From: JBICHN01 sp043101845
GTDB lineage: Bacteria > Planctomycetota > Phycisphaerae > Phycisphaerales > UBA5793
DNA length: 64,000 nucleotides
NCBI GenBank assembly: GCA_043101845.1
Contig: JBICHN010000002.1
Span: 806,001 to 870,000, forward strand
Direction: 5' to 3'
The position numbers and the translations under genes are program-made. The notes beneath the pieces are model-generated. The model saw nothing but the letters and a program-made list of their open reading frames with translations. It ran no database searches and was not told where the DNA came from. Shown here piece after piece: positions 1-8,573 of the stretch; positions within the stretch are counted from its first letter, which is position 1; the number at the start of each line of letters is the position of its first letter.

Positions 1-597
1 CGCCAGCGGGACGAGATTGAGCCCGCCGCCCTGGTCCATGAGGTTTACCTGCGGCTTCGGGACCACCTTCCGTCCGGTTGCGACTCCGAAGACCGATTCA
101 CCGCGCTCGCGTGTCGCCTCATGGAACTCATCGTGCGCGACCACGCCCGGCGGCGTTACGCCCGGAAGCGTGGCCGCGGCTGGAAGCGGCAGGCGCCCGG
201 ACAGTGCGATCGACTCGCCGCCGGGTCGCCGGACGACTCCTGTGATATGCAGGATCTCATTCGGGCGCTTCGCGCCGTTGATCCGGTCGCGGGCGCCGCG
301 GTCTGGCTTCGGCTGACCGGCGGGCTGAGCCATGAGCAGGTCGCCGACCGACTCGGGGTCTGCGAACGGACGGCGCGCACGGCATGGGAGCGGGGCCGGC
401 GCCGTCTCCGCGAATGGATCGATTCCGAGGCGCGGCCGATCGCTAGAGAAGATGCGACTCGTGGGCGCCCCGCTTCGGCTCCTCCGGTATCAGCACGAAG
501 TCAGGTTCGACGAGCGCCGCGGAGGACCGTGTGCGAAACGCCGCCCGGAACCCCGGTCGCAACGCCGCCGCAGACCACGCTCCGTCCGGCGTCATAA
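1..597 (+). CDS. ECF-type RNA polymerase sigma factor, 5'-truncated
   Basis: The reading frame is open from base 1 (the start lies outside the window) to TAA at 595-597, giving 198 visible residues. Visible motifs are LVHEVYLRLRD (region 2 of planctomycete ECF-like sigma factors), VRDHARRRYARKR, and a sigma-4 helix-turn-helix, LSHEQVADRLGVCERTARTAWERGRRRLREW. It should direct RNA polymerase to a subset of promoters. After RRRLREWI an Arg/Pro-rich tail of about 55 residues has no family resemblance and overlaps the convergent asparaginase gene by 155 bases. Either the tail is real, or a frame change near base 440 would end the protein at the TAG at 444-446. The sigma identity is firm; the C-terminus is not. 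Confidence 0.85.
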   Translation, partial: RQRDEIEPAALVHEVYLRLRDHLPSGCDSEDRFTALACRLMELIVRDHARRRYARKRGRGWKRQAPGQCDRLAAGSPDDSCDMQDLIRALRAVDPVAGAAVWLRLTGGLSHEQVADRLGVCERTARTAWERGRRRLREWIDSEARPIAREDATRGRPASAPPVSARSQVRRAPRRTVCETPPGTPVATPPQTTLRPAS

Positions 598-1438
598 GGA
601 TCGCGGCGGCCTGGTGGTCGGGATGCGGCGGGATCGATTCGGCGATGCGTTCAATCACCGCGATCGACGCTTGCGCCGGCGAGTCGCCCGCCCGCAAACG
701 CTCGACGGCGAAGAACGAGGCGCAGGTCGACATGAACAACTCGCCGGTTCCCGTTCCGATCGCCGCCCCAACCTTCGGATCGACATACAACGCGTGACCA
801 ATGATCGCGGCGTCGCCGACCCGACCGGGCGTCTTGAACGCCATGCCACTCGTCGTGCAACCCGCGCCGATCACCCCTGACGCGTCCCGGGCCATGACGC
901 ACACCGTGTCGTGGAGCCCGCGGTCGACCCCGCGAAGCTCTTCGACATTGCGGGGTGGAATCCAGCCGCGGTACCGATCGTCATCGAGGATCGTGGGGTC
1001 GTCACGCCAGCGCTCCCAGACCGCCCGGGCGTCGTCGGTGAGCAGCGTCTCGACTCTCTCGAATCCCTCGGACGCGGCGAAGCGCTCGGCGTCGGGGCCG
1101 ACGAGAAGTCGATGCGTGGTCCGCTCCATAACCCGTCGCGCTATCGAGACCGGATTCACGAAATGACGGATGTCAGCCACGCCGGCGGCGCGGCCGGGGC
1201 CGAGCATGATCGCGGCGTCGAGCGTCACCTGGCCAAGCGCGTCCGGCAACCCGCCGAGGCCGACCGAGTCGACGGCCGGATCGGCCTCGATGGCGCGGCA
1301 GGCCGCTTCGATGGCGTCGATCGCTTCGCCGCCCCGATCAAGCGTCGGCCACCCGGCGTCGATCGCCTGCACGCCGAACGACCAGGTCGAAAGCATGACG
1401 GGTCCATCAACCGGTCCGCCGCGCTGATCACCAGTCAC
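443..1438 (-). CDS. N(4)-(beta-N-acetylglucosaminyl)-L-asparaginase family Ntn hydrolase
   Basis: 331 residues from a GTG start whose first bases overlap the stop of the upstream M16-like gene (GTGA overlap), so translation is probably coupled. The motif HDTVCVMARDASG near residue 178 has the Thr that acts as nucleophile after autocleavage in glycosylasparaginases. It is followed by TTSGMAFKTPGRVGDAAI, the family substrate and glycine-rich segment, and GTGTGELFMSTCASFFAVE. N-terminal FGVQAIDAGW also fits. The enzyme would cleave the Asn-GlcNAc bond or act as a related isoaspartyl hydrolase. No clear signal peptide is seen. ATG at residue 15 (MLSTWSFG) is an alternative start. The C-terminal codons overlap the convergent sigma gene. 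Confidence 0.85.
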   Translation of the reverse strand: MTGDQRGGPVDGPVMLSTWSFGVQAIDAGWPTLDRGGEAIDAIEAACRAIEADPAVDSVGLGGLPDALGQVTLDAAIMLGPGRAAGVADIRHFVNPVSIARRVMERTTHRLLVGPDAERFAASEGFERVETLLTDDARAVWERWRDDPTILDDDRYRGWIPPRNVEELRGVDRGLHDTVCVMARDASGVIGAGCTTSGMAFKTPGRVGDAAIIGHALYVDPKVGAAIGTGTGELFMSTCASFFAVERLRAGDSPAQASIAVIERIAESIPPHPDHQAAAILMTPDGAWSAAALRPGFRAAFRTRSSAALVEPDFVLIPEEPKRGAHESHLL

Positions 1439-2877
1439 GGCTGCTCCCTGAGCACGAAGAGCGCCCAGGTTCCGTCACTGAAGAAGTGTCGATCGCGAAC
1501 CGCTTCGAGCGCAACGCCATCGAGCCCCTTGAATCGGCGGCGATAAGCGTCCCAGAAGTCCGGTCCGCCCCGGGCGTGTCGAAAGGCGCTCGCATAGCCG
1601 ATCGTAAAGAGCACTTCAGGTTGCTCATCGAGTCTCGCGATGATGGACCCGGGCAGGTCGTCCCCGAGTTGCCACGCGAGGGCGCGGTAGGCCCGTTTGA
1701 CATCCGTTCGATTGAATCGCTTGTTCTCGATCTTCTTCACCCAGTAGCCGAGCGCCTGGTCCGGACCCTTCGGGAAACGCCAGGGATGCGGCGTGAGGTA
1801 GGCGGCGCGCGGGTCGAGCAGAAGCGAATACTGGAACGGCAATCGGGCTTCGACCCCCGGGAGTCGCCGGGCCTGGCGAGTGAATTCGTAGGAGACCGCG
1901 AGGAAGGCGGGATGATCCGGCGCGTCGATCTCGGGCGCGTAAAACGCGACGGCCGCGTGTGGCTTTCGAAGGGGAAGCCGGGGCACGATGACTTCGCGCG
2001 CCACCGGTCCCGCCGGCTGGACATGGACCCGCATCGGGGTGGACGCGCCGGTGTCGTCGCCTTCGATGGCGCCAAGCGTTGTCGCCGCGGTTTCCGTCAG
2101 ACCGTCGACGCGACCGCACAGAAGGACGGTGACATCGGACGGCGCCGCGCGCCGGCGCCACTCCCGTTGCACGCGTTCGAGTCCGAGTCGGCGCAGTCGT
2201 TCGGGATCGAGGCCACGGGCGTCGCCTGACGCATGGCGAAAGGTCTTCGCGACGAGCCAGTTGATCGGCGCCTCCGGCCGCCCGGACTCGAACTCGACGC
2301 TCTGCTCGCGGCTCAGCCGCTCGACTTCCTCCGAGAGATCGCCCTCGGTGATCTCGAGCGCCGAGAGTCGGGCGCCAAGCTCCTGCAGACGCTCCGGCGC
2401 CTCCTCATGCGGAACCACCCAGCCGAAGACGATGTGTTCCGGATACGCCCGCGCGCTCCAGCCGTCGTCGTATCGATCATCGAGCGACTCGGGCGTCGCC
2501 GGCTCCGCCCCCGGCGCCGCGCTCGTCAACGCGAGCCGGGCAAGCATGCGGGCGAGCCCGGGCGCGTCCGAAGGATCGTGATGCTCACCGCTCGCGAGCA
2601 TGACGACGATGGCGGAGTGGCTCGTATTCGGAGTGTCCTGCAGAAGCAGGGTGAGTCCGTTCTCGAGTCGGACGACCTCGACGAGTTGCGGCGTGTTGTC
2701 GAACTCCGGCTCGACCGGCGCTTCGACTTCCGGAGTCATGGGCTCGTCGATGGTCGAGTCGTCGAGTTCGATTTCGTCCTGGCCGTGCGCGACGCGCGAG
2801 AGCCCGACGAGCAGCAGGCCGAGCGAGAGAAGGAGAAGCAGCCAGGGAAACCGGCCGCCGTTCGTCTGGCAAGTCAT
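1435..2877 (-). CDS. Exported M16 (insulinase-like) homologue lacking the zinc motif
   Basis: 480 residues. The start is chosen at MTCQTNGGRF because AAAGG lies 8 bases upstream and a hydrophobic signal segment (LLLLLSLGLLLVGLSRVAHGQ, split here at about residues 13-33) follows. The body has the M16 layout: VVRLENGLTLLLQDTPN, then VVMLASGEHHDPSDAPGLARMLARL, where active proteases carry GLAHxLEHM. Here the HxxEH zinc motif reads R-M-L-A-R at residues 110-114, so it is probably non-catalytic. Bacterial M16 proteins often pair an active with an inactive partner, but no active partner is in this window. It likely acts in the periplasm. Its stop overlaps the start of the asparaginase gene. Confidence 0.75.
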   Translation of the reverse strand: MTCQTNGGRFPWLLLLLSLGLLLVGLSRVAHGQDEIELDDSTIDEPMTPEVEAPVEPEFDNTPQLVEVVRLENGLTLLLQDTPNTSHSAIVVMLASGEHHDPSDAPGLARMLARLALTSAAPGAEPATPESLDDRYDDGWSARAYPEHIVFGWVVPHEEAPERLQELGARLSALEITEGDLSEEVERLSREQSVEFESGRPEAPINWLVAKTFRHASGDARGLDPERLRRLGLERVQREWRRRAAPSDVTVLLCGRVDGLTETAATTLGAIEGDDTGASTPMRVHVQPAGPVAREVIVPRLPLRKPHAAVAFYAPEIDAPDHPAFLAVSYEFTRQARRLPGVEARLPFQYSLLLDPRAAYLTPHPWRFPKGPDQALGYWVKKIENKRFNRTDVKRAYRALAWQLGDDLPGSIIARLDEQPEVLFTIGYASAFRHARGGPDFWDAYRRRFKGLDGVALEAVRDRHFFSDGTWALFVLREQP

Positions 2878-3041
2878 GGCGATCGACCTTTCAGCGTGGC
2901 ATGGGCGACGCGCGCCGGCGTCGAGCCCGGCGCAGGCAGGATATCGCGCCGGTCCGGGTGGGGCCCGGTTCAGGATACTGGACGCGAGTCGCGCCGGGAA
3001 CTGTCCATTTCTCGAGATCGGGAATCGCCGACGGAAGGGTC

Positions 3042-3047
3042 TACACT
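3042..3047 (+). promoter_or_regulatory. -10-like box TACACT for argS
   Basis: TACACT followed by 9 bases and then the ATG of argS; no SD lies between. One of about ten similarly placed hexamers in this window. Initiation would fall at or next to the start codon. No -35 is recognisable. Confidence 0.5.
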
Positions 3048-3056
3048 CCGCCAATC

Positions 3057-4871
3057 ATGCAGCATGACCCGATTGCGATCCTGACGGAACGATTCCGCGA
3101 CGCCTTCGTCGAGGCGTTCGGCGACGAGTACGCCGACGCCGACCCGCTCATTCGCGCCACCCAGGACCCGAAGTTCGGAGACTTTCAGTCGAACGCGGCG
3201 ATGCCGCTCGCGAAGCGCCTCGGAGCGAACCCTCGCGAAGTCGCCTCGAAGATCGTCGAAGCCGTCGATCTCGATGCGATCGCCGAGTCGCCCGAGATCG
3301 CCGGTCCGGGGTTCGTCAACCTGCGGCTCAAGTCCGCGGCGCTCGCCCAATTGCTCGCGTCCATGGAGGATGAGCGACTCGGGGTCGAGCCCGCGGCCGA
3401 CCAGCGCAAGGTCGTGGTCGACCTCGTCGGCGTGAATGTCGCGAAGCAGATGCATGTGGGGCATCTCCGCTCCTCGATCATCGGTGACACGCTCTGTCGC
3501 GTGCTCGCCCGACTCGGCGTCGAGGTGACGCCGCAGAATCATCTCGGCGATTGGGGACTGCAGATCGCGATGGTCCTCGCTTCGCTCCGCGAGCGGGGGG
3601 TGAACCTCGATCGACTCACGGTGGACGAACTCGAGCGCGCCTACCGCGACGCGACACTGAGCTGCAAAGCGGATCGGCGGGCGCTCGAAACGGCGATACG
3701 ACTCGGCGCCGGGCCGCATCGAATCGCCGCGTGGGAAGAACAGGTCGCCGGCGCCGAAGCGGCGCTCGAACGCGCGAAGTCGACACTCGTCAAGCTGCAG
3801 GGGGGCGACCCCGAGCTCGTCGCCGACTGGGAGAAGATCATCGCGATCACCATGGAGGCGTGTTACGAGATCTACGACCTCCTCGACCTGCAGGTCGACG
3901 CGTCGCACAATCGCGGCGAGTCGTTCTACCGCGAGAAACTCCCCGAAGTCGTGCGGGAGCTTGAAGAGGCCGGGCTCGCCGTGGAATCGGAGGGAGCGCT
4001 CGTGGTCCGCATGGCCGACGAGAACGACACGCCGCTTCTCATTCGCAAGTCGGACGGCGGATTTCTTTACGCCACGACCGATCTCGCGGCGTTGCGGTAT
4101 CGCCTCCGCGACCTTGGCGCCGAACGCGTGATCTATGTCGTCGACGCGCGGCAGCGCGATCACTTTCGCAAGGTGTTCGAGGCCGTCCGCATGGCGGGCT
4201 GGGACCAGCTTCCGGACGGGGGCCGCGCCGAACTCGTTCATGCCGCGTTCGGCGCCGTGTGCGGCGAAGACGGTCGACCGCTCAAGACCCGCTCGGGCGA
4301 GAACATCAAGCTCAAGGATCTGCTCCACGAGGCGATCCGCCGGGCCGCAGCCATCGTGCGGGAGAAGAAACCGGAGCTGCCGGAGAACGAGCAGGTCGAG
4401 GTCGCACGAGCCGTTGGTATCGGATGCGTGAAATACGCGGATCTCTCGTCGCAGATTCAGAAGGACTATGTCTTCGACTGGGACCGCATGCTCGCGTTCG
4501 AAGGGAACACCGCGGCGTATCTCCAGAATCAGTTCGTGCGGATCCGGTCGATCAGCCGCAAGGCGCCCGCCGACATCGACCTCGCGGCGTCGTTCAGTGT
4601 CGACCATCCGAAGGAGAAGGCGCTCGCGCTCGAGTTGCTGCGCTATCCCTCGGTCGTCAAGGCGGTCGGCGAGACGCTCGAGCCGAACCGGATCTGCCAG
4701 TACCTCTATGAACTCGCGAACGCGTACAGCCTCTTCTACACCGAGTGCCCGGTGCTCAAGGCGGAGTCCGCGGCGACGCGTGACGGACGCCTTCGCCTCT
4801 GCCGCCTCACCGAGCGCGTGCTTGGCGACGGGCTCACCCTTCTGGGCATTCGCACGCTCGAGCGAATGTAA
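3057..4871 (+). CDS. argS: Arginyl-tRNA synthetase
   Basis: 604 residues starting MQHDPIAILTERF. It charges tRNA-Arg in the cytoplasm. The N-terminal additional domain is seen at about 1-110 (FGDFQSNAAMPLAKRLG, GPGFVNLRL). The class I HIGH signature is HVGHLRSSIIGD at about 133-144. LIRKSDGGFLYATTDLAALRYR and ARQRDHFRKVFE are the catalytic core, LKTRSGENIKLKDLL stands in the KMSKS region, and the C-terminal anticodon-binding domain runs to LLGIRTLERM. The length is normal for bacterial ArgS. A farther upstream in-frame ATG at 2901 is rejected because the extension is Arg-rich and overlaps the divergent M16 gene's leader. No SD is present; a -10-like TACACT precedes the ATG by 9 bases. Confidence 0.97.
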   Translation: MQHDPIAILTERFRDAFVEAFGDEYADADPLIRATQDPKFGDFQSNAAMPLAKRLGANPREVASKIVEAVDLDAIAESPEIAGPGFVNLRLKSAALAQLLASMEDERLGVEPAADQRKVVVDLVGVNVAKQMHVGHLRSSIIGDTLCRVLARLGVEVTPQNHLGDWGLQIAMVLASLRERGVNLDRLTVDELERAYRDATLSCKADRRALETAIRLGAGPHRIAAWEEQVAGAEAALERAKSTLVKLQGGDPELVADWEKIIAITMEACYEIYDLLDLQVDASHNRGESFYREKLPEVVRELEEAGLAVESEGALVVRMADENDTPLLIRKSDGGFLYATTDLAALRYRLRDLGAERVIYVVDARQRDHFRKVFEAVRMAGWDQLPDGGRAELVHAAFGAVCGEDGRPLKTRSGENIKLKDLLHEAIRRAAAIVREKKPELPENEQVEVARAVGIGCVKYADLSSQIQKDYVFDWDRMLAFEGNTAAYLQNQFVRIRSISRKAPADIDLAASFSVDHPKEKALALELLRYPSVVKAVGETLEPNRICQYLYELANAYSLFYTECPVLKAESAATRDGRLRLCRLTERVLGDGLTLLGIRTLERM

Positions 4872-4898
4872 CGCGTCGCGGCCGGCGGAATCGTGAAA

Positions 4899-4904
4899 TA
4901 TACT
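4899..4904 (+). promoter_or_regulatory. -10-like box TATACT for the GNAT gene
   Basis: TATACT, then 6 bases, then ATG at 4911, with no SD. It supports ATG 4911 over the GTG at 4893, which would lie upstream of the box. Probable leaderless promoter, read by eye. Confidence 0.5.
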
Positions 4905-4910
4905 TCGGGC

Positions 4911-5435
4911 ATGACTGAAGTCGTGGTCATCCGGGCGGCGCACGAGGGCGATCTGCCGGCGCTCGTCGAGTTGTACAACCATTACATTCGCGAGACGCCG
5001 TTCACCTTTGATATCGATCCCTACACGGTCGAGTCGCGTCGACCGTGGTTCGATCAGTTCGCCGACACCGGACGACACCGGCTCTTCGTCGCGACGGATC
5101 AGGATGAACAGGTACGCGGCTTCGCGTCGAGCCAGCGCTTTCGACCAAAGGCCGCGTACGACACCTCGGTCGAGACGAGCATCTACCTCTCCCCGGAGTC
5201 AACCGGCCGCGGCATCGGATCGCAGTTGTATCGAACGCTCTTCGAGGCGCTTCGGCGCGAAGATGTGCATCGCCTCTACGCGGGCGTCACGCTGCCCAAT
5301 CCCGCGTCGATCGCGTTCCATGAGCGATTCGGTTACAAGCGGCTCGGCGTCTATCGCGAAGTCGGCCGCAAGTTCGGATGCTACTGGGATGTCGAATGGT
5401 TCGAGCGCGAGTTCGACGGCGCCGGAGCCGGTTGA
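4911..5435 (+). CDS. GNAT N-acetyltransferase (phosphinothricin/methionine-sulfoximine acetyltransferase-like)
   Basis: 174 residues from ATG. The N-terminus IRAAHEGDLPALVELYNHYI with TPFTFDIDP matches the PAT/MnaT branch of GNAT enzymes. YLSPESTGRGIGSQLYRTLF contains the acetyl-CoA pyrophosphate-binding G-R-G-I-G loop, and VTLPNPASIAFHERFGYKRLGVYREVGRKFG is the conserved C-terminal strand/helix. It should transfer acetyl from acetyl-CoA to an amino group; the natural substrate cannot be told from sequence. Its TGA stop abuts, with no gap, the complementary stop of polX on the other strand (shared TGATCA at 5433-5438). Confidence 0.88.
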   Translation: MTEVVVIRAAHEGDLPALVELYNHYIRETPFTFDIDPYTVESRRPWFDQFADTGRHRLFVATDQDEQVRGFASSQRFRPKAAYDTSVETSIYLSPESTGRGIGSQLYRTLFEALRREDVHRLYAGVTLPNPASIAFHERFGYKRLGVYREVGRKFGCYWDVEWFEREFDGAGAG

Positions 5436-7199
5436 TCACCGCTTCGACTTGAGCCAGGCGTGCAGTTCATTCGTCGTCCACGCGTTGACGCAATCCTCGG
5501 GCCGCACGCCGCCGCGCCGGGCCGTAAGCACGCCGTAGTGCAGATTGTCGAAATGTGAATCGCGATGCGCGTCGGTATTGATCGCGATCCTGCATCCCGC
5601 GTCGACCGCCGCCTTCACATGCGCATCCCGCAAGTCGAGACGCTTCCAGTTCGCGTTAATCTCAAGCGCCGTGTCGTGTTCGAGCGCCGCGGCGATGAGC
5701 TGGTCCATATCGGGCGCCAGACCCTCGCGGCCGCCGATGATGCGCCCCGTCGGATGGCCGAGGATGTGCACGAGTGGATGTCGAACCGCGGCGAGCAACC
5801 GTTTCGTCGCAATCTCCGGCTTCTGACGCAACGACGCGTGCGGTGACGCGACGACGATGTCGAGCTCGGCGAGCATGTCGTCGTCATAGTCGAGCGATCC
5901 GTCGAGCAGAATGTCGACTTCGGCGCCCGCGAGCAGTTCGATTCCCTCGATCCGCCCGTTCGCCTCGCGAATCTCGGCCACATGCCGACGAAGCCGATCC
6001 TCATCGAGCCCGTTCGCAATCACGGAACTCTTGGAATGATCCGTGATCGCGAGGGTCGTGAGACCCCGCCGCTTCGCCGCGTCGGCGAGTTCGTCGATCG
6101 TGAGCTTCCCATCGCTCGCGACCGTATGCGAATGCAGTTCGGCCTTGATGTCGGCGAGTTCCACGAGTCGTCGCGCATTGTCACCGTCGGAGAGCCACCG
6201 CTCCTCGCGCAATTCGGGAGGGACGAATCCGAGTCCGAGCGCCTGGAAGATCGATTCCTCGTCCGCGCCCGCGAGCGGCGTCGCGCCCTGGTCCTGCGGC
6301 CGCTCGTCGGTTCCCTCGAAGAGTCCATACTCGTTGAGCCGCATCTTCTTCTTGATCGCGATCTCGCGGAGCCGGACATTGAACTCCTTCGATCCCGAGA
6401 AGTACATGAGTCCGGCGCCGTACTGCTCCTTCGGCACGATGCGCAGATCGGCCTGGAGGGTGACCTCATTCGTCGAAAGCCGCACGGAGCACTTCGTGTC
6501 ACCCTTCGCGAGCACTTGTTGCACATCCGGATGCGAACAGAAGCACTCGCGCACCGCGTCGGGGTCGTCACAGGCGACGAGGATATCGATGTCACCGATC
6601 GTGTCGCGCCCGCGACGGAGGCTACCGGCGAAGTCGGCGCGATGAACGCCGGGCAACTCGCGGAGTCGTTCGACAAACGCCCGGGCGATCGGCAGGGCAA
6701 GTCCGATCGGCGCGCGACCGCCGGACACCTCGGCGAACTCGATCGCGGCCCGAATGTTGTCGATCGTTTTCTTCCCCATGCGCGGCAGGGCCGCGAGTTC
6801 AGGCGACTCGAGCTTCGCCTTGAGCTCGGAGAGCTTCGTGATCCCAAGCTCCTGCCACATGAGGCGCACGGTCTTCGGTCCGAGCCCGGGGATCTGCAGA
6901 ATCTTGAAGAGCCCGAGCGGGACCTCCTTGAGCAACTCCTGATGCTCACGGACCCGACCGGTCTCGATGAATTCGATGATCTTCTCCGCGCTCCCCTTAC
7001 CCACGCCGTCAATGGTCTGCAGCCGCTTGAGCGCCGTATCCGGTTCTTCCTTCACGAACGATTCGAGGTCAAACGACACATCCCGGATCACACGGGCAAC
7101 GCGACTGTGCGCGTTTACACGAAACGGATTCGCCCCGGTCAGTTCGAGGGCGGCGGCCATCTGATCGAAGATGCGGATGAGATCTTTGTTCGCGCTCAT
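5436..7199 (-). CDS. polX: DNA polymerase/3'-5' exonuclease PolX
   Basis: 587 residues. An N-terminal helix-hairpin-helix 8-kDa-like region (IFDQMAAALELTGANPFRVNAHSR, DGVGKGSAEKIIEFI, IPGLGPKTVRLMWQ) is followed by the family X nucleotidyltransferase motif AGSLRRGRDTIGDIDILVA and fingers/thumb residues MYFSGSKEFNVRLREIA. The C-terminal PHP phosphoesterase domain has ELHSHTVASDGKLT, ITDHSKS, AEVDILLDG, VVASPHASL, HILGHPTGRIIG and AINTDAHR, which supply the metal ligands. The first PHP residue is E where DLH is usual. It would work in base-excision gap filling and repair. The convergent GNAT gene ends exactly where this one ends. Confidence 0.93.
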   Translation of the reverse strand: MSANKDLIRIFDQMAAALELTGANPFRVNAHSRVARVIRDVSFDLESFVKEEPDTALKRLQTIDGVGKGSAEKIIEFIETGRVREHQELLKEVPLGLFKILQIPGLGPKTVRLMWQELGITKLSELKAKLESPELAALPRMGKKTIDNIRAAIEFAEVSGGRAPIGLALPIARAFVERLRELPGVHRADFAGSLRRGRDTIGDIDILVACDDPDAVRECFCSHPDVQQVLAKGDTKCSVRLSTNEVTLQADLRIVPKEQYGAGLMYFSGSKEFNVRLREIAIKKKMRLNEYGLFEGTDERPQDQGATPLAGADEESIFQALGLGFVPPELREERWLSDGDNARRLVELADIKAELHSHTVASDGKLTIDELADAAKRRGLTTLAITDHSKSSVIANGLDEDRLRRHVAEIREANGRIEGIELLAGAEVDILLDGSLDYDDDMLAELDIVVASPHASLRQKPEIATKRLLAAVRHPLVHILGHPTGRIIGGREGLAPDMDQLIAAALEHDTALEINANWKRLDLRDAHVKAAVDAGCRIAINTDAHRDSHFDNLHYGVLTARRGGVRPEDCVNAWTTNELHAWLKSKR

Positions 7200-7207
7200 G
7201 GGACCTG

Positions 7208-7213
7208 ATTATT
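7208..7213 (-). promoter_or_regulatory. Weak -10-like AATAAT for polX
   Basis: On the minus strand AATAAT lies 8 bases before the polX ATG, with no SD. It lacks the leading T of the other boxes, so it is the least convincing of the set. Confidence 0.25.
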
Positions 7214-7259
7214 GGCGACCGGGCGCCCGATCCAAGCGATCATTTCCAGCATGCCGGGA

Positions 7260-7265
7260 TAGACT
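7260..7265 (+). promoter_or_regulatory. -10-like box TAGACT for the M28 peptidase gene
   Basis: TAGACT, 6 bases (CCCGCG), then ATG at 7272. No SD is present. Same geometry as the boxes at argS, radA and the TPR gene. Confidence 0.45.
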
Positions 7266-7271
7266 CCCGCG

Positions 7272-8264
7272 ATGATTCGCATGCCCGGACAGAGCTTCGT
7301 CGGCCCACCACCCCGCCTCAACGCGTACGAACGCATGGTGCGCGAAGGATTGCGGCGAGACATTCATCACCTCGCCGGAACGATTGGGCAGCGCAACATC
7401 GGGAACGCCTACGCAAACCTCAATCTCGCCCGTGAATGGCTGTCGACCGAGCTCGCGACGCTCGGCTTCGAGGTACGCGAACTCGAGTACGAGGCCGACG
7501 GGCGGACCGTCGCGAACATCGTCGCGGAAATCCCCGGCACAACGAGACCGGATGAGATCGCGATCCTCGGCGCCCATTATGACTCCTGGCTCGGCGGACC
7601 GGGCGCGAACGACAACGGGTCCGGCGTGGCGGCGACGCTCGCGATCGCTCGCGCCTTCGCCGAGCGGGCCACGAATCGAACGCTGCGCTTCGCTTTCTTC
7701 GTCAACGAGGAAGGGCCGTACTTCAAGACGGACCTCATGGGCAGCCGGGTCTACGCCCGCGCGTGTCGAGCGCAGAACGAGAACATCGTCGCGATGATGA
7801 ACCTCGACACGATCGGCTGCTTTCTTGACGATCCCGGCTCGCAGCGGTATCCGCCGCCATTCGGCGTCGGGCGGCCGACCATCGGAAATTTCATCGCGTT
7901 CATCGGCAACTACGGCTCAGTCCGACTCACGCGTCGCGTCGTCGGCCTGTTCCGCAAGTACGCCAAGGTGCCGTCCCAGGGCGCCGTCCTGCCCGGGACG
8001 GTTCCCGGCTCCGGATTTTCCGATCAGTGGTCGTTCTGGATGGAGGGGTATCCCGGCGTGCTCGTCTCGGACACCGGGCCCTATCGCCACCCCGAGTACC
8101 ACTCACCTGACGATCTTCCCGACACGATTGACTACGACCGTCTCACACTCGTCACGATCGGGCTTCAGCGCGTCGGCGAGACGGCGCTCGCGGACGACGG
8201 CTCGTTCGAGTCGAACCCGGCGTCAGGCGGCGCGGCGACGGCCGGGCTGGCGACCGACCGCTGA
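7272..8264 (+). CDS. M28 family zinc aminopeptidase
   Basis: 330 residues. The co-catalytic zinc ligands of M28 peptidases are all visible: His102 and Asp104 in GAHYDSW, Asp114 in GANDNGSG, the Glu146-Glu147 pair in FFVNEEGP, Asp179 in MMNLDTIG, and His277 in EYHSPDD. GSGFSDQWSFWMEGYPGVLVSDTG is the usual substrate-pocket segment. No signal peptide is obvious, so it may act in the cytoplasm, or the export signal is unrecognised. It likely removes N-terminal residues from peptides. The 3' end overlaps the convergent membrane-protein gene by about 40 bases. The ATG is preceded by a -10-like box rather than an SD. Confidence 0.9.
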   Translation: MIRMPGQSFVGPPPRLNAYERMVREGLRRDIHHLAGTIGQRNIGNAYANLNLAREWLSTELATLGFEVRELEYEADGRTVANIVAEIPGTTRPDEIAILGAHYDSWLGGPGANDNGSGVAATLAIARAFAERATNRTLRFAFFVNEEGPYFKTDLMGSRVYARACRAQNENIVAMMNLDTIGCFLDDPGSQRYPPPFGVGRPTIGNFIAFIGNYGSVRLTRRVVGLFRKYAKVPSQGAVLPGTVPGSGFSDQWSFWMEGYPGVLVSDTGPYRHPEYHSPDDLPDTIDYDRLTLVTIGLQRVGETALADDGSFESNPASGGAATAGLATDR

Positions 8265-8573
8265 CACGCCATTCGTTCGCGGCGTCGTGGAAGGATCGAG
8301 CGGCGTCATGCCGTCCGGCGTGGCGACGCGGTCGCCCGGCGCCACGATCGCCATAAGAGTGAAACTCACCGCGATGAGCAGGAAGAGCAGCGTAATCCCG
8401 AACCACACGCCGGCAAGATTGCGCGCAAATCCGTCAGGCATCCACCATACGAGCGCGAACGACGGCGCGGAGACCGCCGAGACGATCAGGGTCGCCTTCA
8501 GGTATTCCTGCCAGGTGGCGGGCTCGGTTTGAACGGGCGACGCGGGCTGCTCGCTTGATAACCGCTGCGGCAT
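8223..8573 (-). CDS. Small two-helix membrane protein, unknown function
   Basis: 116 residues starting MPQRLSSEQPASP. This start is chosen because GGGAG lies 8 bases upstream; longer versions add Arg/Cys-rich sequence with no support. Two hydrophobic segments are seen, TLIVSAVSAPSFALVWWM and LAGVWFGITLLFLLIAVSF, followed by a polar tail. I do not recognise a family. The gene converges on, and overlaps, the 3' end of the M28 peptidase gene. Confidence 0.55.
   Translation of the reverse strand: MPQRLSSEQPASPVQTEPATWQEYLKATLIVSAVSAPSFALVWWMPDGFARNLAGVWFGITLLFLLIAVSFTLMAIVAPGDRVATPDGMTPLDPSTTPRTNGVSAVGRQPGRRRAA

Noticed and set aside
4893..4911. GTG at 4893 as start of the GNAT gene
   Set aside because: The TATACT box and lack of an SD favour ATG at 4911.
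2970..5078. Very long minus-strand frame (702 codons) opposite argS, with similar long frames opposite the PQQ, sulfatase and thiC genes
   Set aside because: These are mirror frames of GC-rich genes: Arg/Asp/Leu-rich translations with no motif, while the opposite strand encodes recognised proteins.
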